NCBI GenBank assembly: GCA_016185245.1
Contig: JACPNZ010000016.1
Location: 211,287-275,286, forward strand
Length of the DNA: 64,000 bases
Direction: 5' to 3'
From: Hyphomicrobiales bacterium
Lineage (GTDB): Bacteria > Pseudomonadota > Alphaproteobacteria > Rhizobiales > Aestuariivirgaceae
Below, piece by piece: positions 52,112-61,300 of this stretch; positions within the stretch are counted from its first letter, which is position 1; each line of letters starts with the position of its first letter. The notes beneath the pieces are model-generated. The model was given only the letters and a program-made list of their open reading frames with translations. It had not been told where the DNA came from and ran no database searches. A program made the translations under genes and the position numbers.

Positions 52112-52345
52112 ATGCGCCGCATCTACCTCGGTTGCAACGCCAACACGCCGATTGGCACCCGAGTTCGCCACGGTCATGCATGCTGCGATCGACCACGCAT
52201 TCGGCAACCCGTCGAGCCTGCATTGGGCAAGAGTGCCCGCGCGACGGATGGTGGAAAGAGCTCGCGGCCAGGCGGCGCGCCGGAGGAAGTGGTGTTGCGA
52301 ACGGCGGCGGCGAGGCCAGCAACTTCAAATCGAAGAGTCTACTCT
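52112..52345 (+). pseudogene. Cysteine desulfurase (NifS/IscS-like) remnant with frameshifts
   Basis: The N-terminal pieces of a class V aminotransferase-type cysteine desulfurase are spread over frames: MRRIYLGCNANTPI (normally YLDCNATTP), then EFATVMHAAIDHAFGNPSSLHWARVPARRMVERARGQAA in a second frame, EEVVLRT in the first again, and GGGEASNFKSKSL (normally GGTEANNLAIKG) in a third. Several small indels and loss of the C-terminal 80% make it non-functional. It follows the SQR-like gene by 70 bases on the same strand, so it was probably part of the same sulfur operon. Confidence 0.8.
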
Positions 52346-52619
52346 TTGCCGGCAAGCGGGCAAGTCGGCCCATCACTAAGACGGGGACGAGATGGGCAAG
52401 CATCAATTGGCGGCAGGACAGCTATCGGGCTAAAATCAAAACATCGCCCTATATCGATGCGATATCTCAAATAACTGGCGGAGGGAGAGACGCCCGCAAC
52501 CAACCTTCTCTCGCAAGGTTGGGTCGTGTCGCCGAGTTGCTGCCGTGGAACTGCTCGGCCAGTCCATCCCAAGCCCAAGCCGCGTAAACCGCCGGACGCT
52601 TACTCTCTTTGGCCGTCTC
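52346..52619. other. Gene-free segment between desulfurase relic and IS66 left end
   Basis: No intact gene. The minus strand reads a short frame (AWAWDGLAEQFHGSN and so on) that continues up to the IS end and has slight likeness to the N-terminus of the neighbouring transposase accessory protein; a CGCTTAC at 52597-52603 could be an old IS66-type end. This could be a relic of an older IS insertion, but the signal is weak. Confidence 0.3.
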
Positions 52620-52647
52620 GCCCCACCGTAAGCGCTTATCTGATCCC

Positions 52648-54264
52648 CTACGCGTGATGGATTGACGGCTTGTCGAAGCGCCATGGCATGAGTTCATCGA
52701 TGCGGTACTTGGGATGCCCTTCGATGATGGCGCTGAGTGTGGCTGCGATGTAGGCGGCGGGGTCGATGGTGTTGAGCTTGCAGGTGGCGACGAGCGAGGC
52801 CAGCAGCGCCCAGTTTTCGGCACCGACCTCATGGCCTGCGAACAACGCATTTTTTCTGGTAAGGGCAATCGGCCTGATGAGATTTTCGACAGGGTTGGTG
52901 TCGAGTTCGAGGCGGCCGTCGTCGAGGAACCGAGTCAGCCCGTCCCAATGACCGAGAGCGTAGCGGATGTGCTCGGCGAGCTTTGACCCTGACGAGATGA
53001 GCGACAGCTGTGCTTCGAACCATGGCTTCAGGGCGGCAACGATTGCAGCCGAGTGGGCGCGCCGTGCGGCAAGCCGGACCTTCGGGACTTTGCCACGCAC
53101 GGTTGCCTCGACCGCATAGAGCGCACCGATGTGGCGGAGAGCAGTTTCGGCGACGGGCGAGCGGGTGGTGCGCATCAGCTTCACGAAGCGCCGTCGCAGA
53201 TGGCTCCAGCAATGGACGAGCGTCCACGGACCTTGATCTCTCTGGATTTTGGTCAGCCGGTCATAACCGTCATAGCCATCGCATTGCAGGAACTGTCCGG
53301 AGAACCCGCGGAGGAACGCCTCGGCATGGCTGCCGCTGCGGCCAGGAGCATAGCGGAACACCACGGCCGGTGGATCGGCTCCACCATGACCACGGTCGTT
53401 CGAGGCGATGGCCCAGAAGTAGCCGGTCCTGGTTCGCTTGCGCCCTGGATCGAGCACCGGGGCGGTGGTTTCATCCATGAACAGCCGATGCGCCGCGCCG
53501 AGATGCTCGCACATCCGGTCGACGACGGGCTGCAGGTGGAAACAGGCGCGGCCGGCCCAGTTGCCGAGACTTGCTCGGTCGAGACCGACACCTTGCCGCG
53601 CATAGATTTCGGACTGACGGTAGAATGGCAGGTGATCGCCGAACTTGGCCACGATGACATGGGCGATGAGCGCCTCGCTGGGCAGGCCGCCGGGGACGAC
53701 ATGCTCCGGGGCATGGGCCTGGGCCACCGCACCCGAGCAGCGGCGGCAGGCATATTTCGGGCGCCGGGTGACCAGCACGCGGAACTGGGCGGGAATGATG
53801 TCGAGGCGCTCTGCGACATCCTCACCGATCTTGGTCATCGGGCCACAGCCGCAGGGGCAAAGCGTGGTCTCCGGTTCGATGACCCGTTCCACCCGTGGCA
53901 GATGCGCGGGAAGATGCCCGCGGTTGCGCGTGGCGGCTCGCGGTTCGGAACGCGATCTGCCGTTTACAATAGCAGCGGCATTCTCCTGGGCCGCATCCAG
54001 CACGCCCTGGGCGATCTCGATATCTTCGAGCGGCAGGTTGTATTGCTGGGGATCGAGTTTCTCGGACTTGGCGCCGAACTTTTCCCGCCGCAGTTCATCG
54101 ACAATGAGTTCCAGCCGGCGCCGGGCTTCCTCGGACTGCGCAAGGGCCGTCTGGGCCTCGGCCAACATGGCCTTCAAGACAGCGACATCGTCGGAAATCT
54201 GTCCGATATTCATGGGCGGATTCAAGCATATTTTCGCCGATTTGGCTGGCCTGGCGTGGGCCAT
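52648..54264 (-). CDS. tnpC: IS66-family transposase TnpC
   Basis: A 538-residue transposase of IS66. The N-terminal coiled coil (LKAMLAEAQTALAQSEEARRRLELIVDELRREKFGAKSEKL) leads into the IS66 zinc-finger region (RVERVIEPETTLCPCGCGPMTKIGEDVAERLDIIPAQFRVLVTRRPKYACRRC) and the DDE core with LFMDETTAPVLDPGRKRTRTGYFWAI and the typical LLQCDGYDGY segment, then NPVENLIRPIALTRKNALFAGHEVGAENWALLASLV. The length and order are complete. The start could also be ATG 54213. The gene ends 20 bases inside the left end of the element. Confidence 0.94.
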   Translation of the reverse strand: MAHARPAKSAKICLNPPMNIGQISDDVAVLKAMLAEAQTALAQSEEARRRLELIVDELRREKFGAKSEKLDPQQYNLPLEDIEIAQGVLDAAQENAAAIVNGRSRSEPRAATRNRGHLPAHLPRVERVIEPETTLCPCGCGPMTKIGEDVAERLDIIPAQFRVLVTRRPKYACRRCSGAVAQAHAPEHVVPGGLPSEALIAHVIVAKFGDHLPFYRQSEIYARQGVGLDRASLGNWAGRACFHLQPVVDRMCEHLGAAHRLFMDETTAPVLDPGRKRTRTGYFWAIASNDRGHGGADPPAVVFRYAPGRSGSHAEAFLRGFSGQFLQCDGYDGYDRLTKIQRDQGPWTLVHCWSHLRRRFVKLMRTTRSPVAETALRHIGALYAVEATVRGKVPKVRLAARRAHSAAIVAALKPWFEAQLSLISSGSKLAEHIRYALGHWDGLTRFLDDGRLELDTNPVENLIRPIALTRKNALFAGHEVGAENWALLASLVATCKLNTIDPAAYIAATLSAIIEGHPKYRIDELMPWRFDKPSIHHA

Positions 54265-54283
54265 GATTCACTTCGCCGCGGGC

Positions 54284-54637
54284 TCACCCCGCCAGTCTTG
54301 GCCGTGGCCGGCGCTCCGCCCTTACCGCCCGCCAATCGAGGCCTTCGAAGAGCGCCGAGAACTGGGCCGGCGACAGCCGCATCGTCCCGTCACTCACCTG
54401 CGGCCAGACGAACCTGGCTCCCTCCAGTCGCTTGTGCGCCAACACCAGCCCGGTCTGGTCCCATACCAAAATCTTGATTCTGTCGGCGCGCTTCGAACGG
54501 AACACAAAAATTGCACCGCTGAACGGATCAAGCCCAAGGGCTTCCTGCACCACCGCCGCGAGACCGTCATGGCCCTTGCGGAAATCGACGGGCCGCGTCG
54601 CTACGTAGACGTGCAGATTGCCACCCGGCAAAATCAT
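54284..54637 (-). CDS. tnpB: IS66-family accessory protein TnpB
   Basis: A 117-residue IS66 Orf2 protein with the family pattern LHVYVATRPVDFRKGHDGLAAVVQEALGLDPFSGAIFVFRSKRADRIKILVWDQTGLVL. It is needed together with TnpA and TnpC for transposition of the IS66 type, but its biochemical role is not known. The start overlaps the tnpA stop by 4 bases (ATGA), and tnpC follows after 19 bases. Confidence 0.94.
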   Translation of the reverse strand: MILPGGNLHVYVATRPVDFRKGHDGLAAVVQEALGLDPFSGAIFVFRSKRADRIKILVWDQTGLVLAHKRLEGARFVWPQVSDGTMRLSPAQFSALFEGLDWRAVRAERRPRPRLAG

Positions 54638-55053
54638 GCCGCCGACCGGACAGCGCGGATCACTCGCGCCAGATGCGACGCGTCGACACCCTGCGGCGCG
54701 CGGATGATCAAGTCACCCATGGCAATTTCGACCACGACTACCGCTTTCTCGGCCGCAGCTGCATCCGCCATCACAACAGCCGCGAACGCGGGCGTCTCGG
54801 CTACCGCAGCTGGCAGGGTAAGAACACCCTTTCGCGCCAGTCTTCGCCATGTGTAGATTTGCCAGCGCGTCGTCCCGTGCGCCCGTGCCAGATCGGCAAT
54901 TCGCGCACCGGGCAGGAAGCTCGCCGCAACGATCCGAGCCTTCAAATCATCGGGCCAGCGCCGGCGGCCTGTTGAACCGGCAATAACTTCAATGCGCCCA
55001 GCATAGCCATCGCAGGCCACGTCCAAATGGGCGTCTCTTTGGTCGTCTCCCAC
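54634..55053 (-). CDS. tnpA: IS66-family accessory protein TnpA
   Basis: A 139-residue IS66 Orf1 protein with a transposase-8-like helix-turn-helix: RRRWPDDLKARIVAASFLPGARIADLARAHGTTRWQIYTWRRLA. The rest (AVAETPAFAAVVMADAAAAEKAVVVVEIAMGDLIIRAPQGVDASHLARVIRAVRS) is the usual C-terminal part. The start is taken as GTG 55053; the protein may begin later. It is the first gene of the element, whose right end follows at once. Confidence 0.9.
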   Translation of the reverse strand: MGDDQRDAHLDVACDGYAGRIEVIAGSTGRRRWPDDLKARIVAASFLPGARIADLARAHGTTRWQIYTWRRLARKGVLTLPAAVAETPAFAAVVMADAAAAEKAVVVVEIAMGDLIIRAPQGVDASHLARVIRAVRSAA

Positions 55054-55223
55054 CTCACCACACCTCCGCCAAACAAAGGTGTCAAATTCGCATATTCACG
55101 ACGACGACGGCAGAAGGCGGTCGGCTGAGCGCTTACGCCTCACCGCACACCTCCGCCAAACAAAGGTGCCAAATTCGCATGTCCGAGATCATCACAATAG
55201 GAGGTGGCCGGCTGAGCGCTTAC
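55054..55223. repeat. Tandem duplication of the IS66 right end (two copies of about 85 bases)
   Basis: Copy 1 covers 55054-55136 and copy 2 covers 55139-55223. Both contain CTCACC, then ACCTCCGCCAAACAAAGGTG, AATTCGCAT, and end in CGGCTGAGCGCTTAC. They differ in the middle (about 30 bases). Each ends in a complete IS terminus. Confidence 0.8.
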
Positions 55224-55360
55224 GCATATTCAAGCGCCGCGACCTTGCTGATGCATGTGACGCCAAACTTCGATGCGCAGTAGGACGATTGCCCCCGGAT
55301 GGCCAGCACACCGGCGCCGGAGGAGGTGTTCACGATGGCGCCGCCGCCGTTCCGTTTCAT
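55220..55360 (-). pseudogene. Short-chain dehydrogenase remnant truncated by IS66
   Basis: A 46-residue frame holding the catalytic core of an SDR: GGAIVNTSSGAGVL (Ser14), SSYCASKFGV (Tyr27, Lys31) and KVAALEYA, where the IS end cuts in and supplies the stop codon. The N-terminal cofactor part and the C-terminus are both missing. It ends only 12 bases from the stop of the giant RTX gene on the same strand. Confidence 0.8.
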
Positions 55361-55372
55361 CCGAGACCGTCC

Positions 55373-58300
55373 TCAATAAAACGCGAAATCATCCGCCACC
55401 AGGGCAGTCTTGAGAACTCCGATCAGGGTGATCTTGTCGGTGGCGTCGATGGTGATCACCGTGTCGGCACCCACCTGGGTGGCAACCGCCATCACTTCGG
55501 CATAGGTGTCGAAGGCGGTGCCAAGCGACAGGCTGATGACATCGTCGACGCCAGTTCCGGGATTGAAGTCGGTGACGGTGTCAAGCCCGAAGCCGGTGGC
55601 GAAGTTGAAGGTGTCGGAGCCAAGACCGCCGATCAGGATGTCGCTGCCGGCCCCGCCCTCGAGAATATCGGCGCCATTGCCACCATCGAGGCTGTCGTTT
55701 CCGCCATAGCCCCAGAGCTTGTTGGCGCCGGCATTGCCGGTCAAGGTATCGTTGCCGGTGCTGGACCCCTTGAGGCGTTCAATACTAACCAGAACATCGC
55801 CTTCAGCGTCGCCGCCTGCCGTCAGGCCGGTCAGCAGATTGACGGTGACACCTGCGGCTGAGGTGTAGTAGCTCGCCGTGTCGGGCCCAGCACCGCCATC
55901 GATGTAATCGGCACTGGCGCCACCCTCCAGCGTGTCGGCGCCATCGTCGCCATGGAGTTGATCATAGCCGTCCAGCCCGTAGATCGTGTCGTTAAAGAGC
56001 CCGCCCCAAATCTCATTGGAGTTATTGTCGCCGCTCAGCCAGTCGGAGTAGTCCGAGCCCTGGAGATTTTCGACGTTGGAGATAACGTCGCCCACCTCAT
56101 CGCCGCCGGCATTGCCGGTCTGGCCAGTGGTTACCGACAGGTCGACCTTGACCGCCTGGGTCGCCGTCTCATAGCTCACCGTATCGATGCCGGTGCCGCC
56201 GTTCAGCGTGTCAGCGTCGGCATCGCCCACCAGCTTGTCGTCGCCGGCGCTGCCATTGATCGTGTCATTGCCGGCGAATCCATAGAAGTTTTCGTTGAAG
56301 GTGGTACCGGTCATGGCATCGGCGCCCGACGTACCATTGAACTTCGTGTGCGAAAAGATATCCTCAAGCGTCCAGGCGACGCCGTCGTTGAACTCGATCC
56401 GCTCAATGCCATAGCCGTAGCTTGGGTTGTAAAACTGGTTTGTCACCACGATCTGTTCATTACCGATCGTGATGGTCAAATTGTAGCCAGTCTCGGTGAG
56501 AACAACCTCGGTCGAAGCCACATTGGTGAAGACCAGGCTATCGGTTTCAGTCAACGATATTGAGGTGTCGGTAATGGTGTCACGGCCATCGCCAGTGGCC
56601 CACATGTAACTATCGCTGCCGCTTCCGCCTTGCAGAAGGTCAACCCCGGTACCACCAGTCAGACGATCGTTGCCATCATTGCCGTTCAGCGTGTCGGCCC
56701 CGGTCGACCCGATAATGTTATCCTCATAGCTTGAACCATTGACTGTGCCGCTGCCGGTCAGGGTGGTGTGATCGAGAATATCCTGCAAGGACCAGGTCAC
56801 CCCGTCGCCGAAGCTGATCGCCTCAATGCCGTAGCCCCAACTCGGGGTGTCAAAGCGGTTTATCACCACGATCTGTTCATTACCGATCGTGATGGTCAAA
56901 TTGTAGCCAGTCTCGGTGAGAATGGCCCCGGTCGATGCCACATTGAGCAAGGCAAGCGTATCTGTCTCGGTGAGCGACGTGCTGTTGTCGATGATTGTGT
57001 CGTTTCCATCGCCGGTTGACCATTCATAGCGGTCGTTGCCGTTGAAGTGCTCGGCATTGCCGGTGCCACCGTATAGAGTGTCGTTGCCCTGACCAGCCAC
57101 CAGCCGGTCATCGCCCAGGTAACCGTAGATGGTATCGTTGGTGGCCCCGCCGACAATGTTATCGTCATAGTTCGAGCCATAGACCGTTCCCGTGCCGGAG
57201 AGCGTCGTGTGGTCCAGAATATCCTGCAAGGACCAGGTCACCCCGTCACTGAAGCTGATCGCCTCAATGCCATAGCCATAGCTGGTACTGTAATACCGGT
57301 TGGTCACCGTGAGGGAGGCAAGGCCGGTGCCATTGGTGATGCTGACAATGAGACTGGTCCCCGATTCAGTCAGAGCGACGTCAGCGGATGCAACATCGGT
57401 CAGCAGCAAGGTGTCGATTTGGGTCAGCGATGTCGCATTGTCGCTGATGGTGTCGGCGCCGGCGCCGCGCGACCACTGATAGGTGTCGCTGCCGGTCCCG
57501 CCAAGGAGCGCGTCAGTGCCGTTGCCGCCAACCAGAAGATCATCACCGCCATTGCCGTTCAGCGTATCGTTGCCGTCGAGGCCATAGAGATTGTCGATAT
57601 AGGACCAGCCGGAAAGCGTGTTGGCGACGGAGGTGCCTGTGGTCGTAATCTCGGCAACTGGACTGTCGAGAATCTGCGTTCTTACCCCATCGCTGTAAGT
57701 GATGTATTCGACGCCATCGCCATTGACCGAAGCGTCAAAGCGGTTGGTAACCGTGATGCTACCACCACTGCCGCCCGCGACGGTGACAACCAGGTCGAGG
57801 CCATTGGCCGCCTTGCTAAGCGTTGCCTCGGCGGAAGTGGCGTTGAGGAGCGCCAAGGTGTCGACATCGGCCAAAGACGAACCATGATCGGTGATGGTGT
57901 CGCTCCCATCGCCTTTCGACCACTGGTAGAGATCACTGCCATCGCCACCCTGGAGGAGATCGTTTCCGGCACCTCCCACTAGCTTGTCATTGCCGCCGTT
58001 GCCGTTCAAAGTGTCGGCGCCACTGCTACCATAAATATTGTCATCGAAGCTGGAGCCATTGAGCGTGCCGCTGCCGGTTAACGTCGCGTGGTCCAGGATA
58101 TCCTGCAGGTTCCAATTCACCCCGTCGCCGAAGCTGATCGCCTCGATCCCGTAGCCGTCCAAAGGGGAGATGAACTGATTCTGAATCGTGATCGTGCCAC
58201 CAGCGGTCCCCGAAACCGTCACCACCAGATTGTTGCCGGATTCCATCAATGTAACGGTGCTTGAGGCAATGCCCAAGAGGGCAAGCGTGTCGGTTTCGCT

Positions 58301-61300
58301 GAGACGGACACTGCCATCATTGATGAGGTCTTTGCCATCGCCCGCCGACCATTCGTACCGGTCGCTGCCGATGCCTCCCTGAAGGGTATCGTCGCCCCCG
58401 CCGCCGATGATCCGATCATCGCCAATGCCGCCGGTGAGGGTGTCTGCCCCAGCATCACCCGAGATGGTATCGGCGTAATTGGGGCCGGTCAGATTATCGG
58501 CCCCGGTCGTTCCGACAAGCGTCGTGTGAGAGATGATATCGGCCAGGTTCCAGATCACCCCATCGCTGAAACTGATCACCTCAACGCCGGTGCCGTTGAC
58601 CGCCGTGGTGTAGCGGCTCTTGACGGTAATGGTTTCGGTGACATTGTTGGTTTCGCTGACCTTGATTAGGAGGTCTGCCCCAGTCATCGTCAGAGTAACG
58701 CCCGTCGAGGCGACATTGAGCAGGGCCAAGGTATCGATCTCGGTGAGGGAGGTGCCGGTGTCGTTGATCGTGTCACCTGTCGTACCGCCGTCACCGATCG
58801 ACCATTCGTAACGGTCATTGCCGGCACCGCCGTCGAGAGTGTCGCTGCCGGTCCCGCCCACCAATCGGTCGTCACCAGCCGCTCCTGACAGGGTGTCATT
58901 GCCGGTCGTTCCCAGCAGATTTTCGTCATAACCCGTGCCGGTGAGGCTTGCCCCGGTCATGCTGGTATGGGCCAGGATGTCGCGAAGCGACCAGGTCACG
59001 CCATTGTTGAAGCTGATTGCCTCGATGCCATAGCCGTAGCTTGCATTGACAAACTGGTTGGAAACCATGATGTATTCGTTGGTCGAATTGATCAAGACCT
59101 TCAGATTGCTGCCGATCTCGGTCAGGGTGACGTCGGTCGAAGCCACATTGAGCAAGGCCAGCGTATCGGTCTCGGTCAGCGGCGTACCATTGTCGGTGAT
59201 CGTGTCCAGGCCCTCGGTCTTCGACCATTCATAGCGGTCGTTGCCATTGCCGCCGACCAGAGAGTCGTTACCAGTGCCACCCACCAGCTTGTCGGAGCCG
59301 GTGCTGCCGGTCAGCGTGTCATTGCCGCCATTGCCATTGAGGATGTTCTGGGCCGCAGCACCAGTCAGCACATCGTTGCCGCTGCCGCCAGTGTAGGTGG
59401 TGGGGGTGACGATGGTATTGGGCCAATGGTCGTTGCCATTGGCCAGATGGTCGGGACTCTCGGCCAGGGAGGCAATGAACTGGGCCGTGGTGAGCTTGCC
59501 GCTCGACAGGTTCGCCGTCCAGGTGGCCAGTTCGTCGACCGTAGGCAAACGGCCAAGGGCGTTGAGATAGGCCTTCTGCACCAGGGCTGAACCCGAGAGT
59601 CCGGCAAGGCTTGCCGTCGATACCCCCTGCATGTCCCCCGATGCCGACAGGAGGAGGCTTGCCAGATTGTCGGGCCGGTCGGTTCCGGTCAAGAGTTTCT
59701 GCGACAGAACCGCCAGTTCCTGGGCGGTTGCGTCCCGGTCATAGACCACATCGACCAGCCGCCCGACCATGGCACTGGCGAGCGACTGATCGATGATCCG
59801 GTCGAAGACGGCTGGCGCCAGGTCGAGGTCGACATTGTTCGACGATAGGTGGCCGTTGCCGGCAAGGAGGTGCTCGCTCGACTCGGCAAGAGCGAGTGCC
59901 AGGCTTGTCTGGGTCATAGTTCCGGCAGAGAGGCCTGCCAGGTCCTTGTCGAGCTCGGCCATGGTCGGTGCCCGGCCGAGGGCGTTCTCATAGATGGTCG
60001 TAACGAATTCGCCGTTCGACATTGTCGCGTATTTGGTGGTGAACTCGGAGGATGCCAGCAATGCCGAAACGAGAGCTGACTTGTTCAGCTCGCCATTGGC
60101 CTGGGCATACTGAATCAAGCTTTCGGTTTCGGAGCGGGCCAAGTCACGGTCGAGGACGGCATCGTAGATGCGCTCGGCCGCAGCGAGCATCCGGGCCTTC
60201 CCGGCATCGTCGAGCCGCGCCGAATAGCTATTGGTGACCGTCGTGTAAGGAGGCGTCGTTCCAGTGAGATAGGTAACCGTCAGGGTCCAGCTGTCGATCC
60301 CCGCCCCGTCGACCGCGTGGATCGACGTCAGATGACTCGATGTGGTTGAAGCGGCAATACCATTGTCCCAGCTGTAAGCGGCGTCACTGAGCGCCGAGCG
60401 CTTGATAGACTCGCGAGCTGTGGTGCCGGCATCGCCGGCAAAGCCCGACCGGTCGAAATTGGTAGTCAGACCATCGGCCGAGGTTGTGGCCGTTACCCGA
60501 GATGTTTCAAATCCCGCCTGGTTGTAGATGACCATGGTCTCGACCTGTTTGCCGTCGGAGGAGGCAACCGATGTATCGCTGTGGTCGATGACACCATTGC
60601 CGTCCATGTCCATGGTGGTCTTGGTGGTGCGGCCATCGGCACTCACTGTCCCATTTGTCTTGGCCCGCAAGCTGCCATCGGCATAGAGCGTCATCGCCGT
60701 GGTCGTCTGGCTGCCGTCGGCAGCGAGCTGGGTATCGACGGTCCGGGTCTTGTCGATCGTGCCATTGCCGTCGATGTCGGTCTGCACCACCGTGTGATAG
60801 CCATTGGCGGCTGCGGTCGTCGTCTCGCGAAAGCCGAGGGTGCTGCCGCTGCCATAGGTCTCGCTCATCACCGTCGCCCGGTTACCCGAGGCATCGATGC
60901 TGGTGGTGCTGGTGCGGGCGATCTCGGTCTGACCGTCGCCATCGAGGTCAAGGGTTACCGACGAGGTGAGCCCGTTGGCGGCGGTGGTGACGATAAAGCG
61001 ATGCTCGACCGTTCCATCGTTCTCGGTGTCCCAACTGGTCTCGATCAGATTGTGGCTGAGATCGATGACCGAGGTCTTGAACCGGTCATAGATGCCATTG
61101 CCGTCAGTGTCGCGCTGCAGACTGATCGTGCGGCCATCGGCGCTGGTCGACACCACATCCTCCTGGCGCAAGTAGTAGCTGAGGGTCGTGGTCGTGCCGT
61201 AATAGCCGATGGTCTCGACCGAGCTGCCGTCGGCGTTTCCGACGAAACTGTCGCTGCGGTCGATGCCACCATCGCCATTGACATCCAGAGCCGACGTCCG

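Larger units (their letters stand above)
52628..55223. mobile_element. IS66-family insertion sequence (tnpA-tnpB-tnpC) with tandemly duplicated right end
   Basis: Three minus-strand genes in the order typical of IS66 (tnpA, tnpB, tnpC) lie between GTAAGCGCT at 52628 and its inverse. The inverse occurs twice: ending at 55136 (inner) and at 55223 (outer). Using the inner end, the flanking 8 bases GCCCCACC (52620-52627) and GCCTCACC (55137-55144) differ at one position, close to the 8-base target duplication typical of the family. However, GCCTCACC also overlaps the start of the second repeat, so the match is uncertain. The outer end directly abuts an SDR remnant. All three genes are intact, so the element may be active. 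Confidence 0.85.

Noticed and set aside
52436..52684. 82-residue minus-strand frame across the IS66 left end
   Set aside because: It runs from inside the IS into flanking DNA with only slight likeness to TnpA; too weak to call a gene.
55137..55231. Target-site duplication at the outer IS66 end
   Set aside because: The 8 bases after 55223 (GCATATTC) do not match the left flank (GCCCCACC); only the inner end gives a near match, and that match overlaps the duplicated segment.
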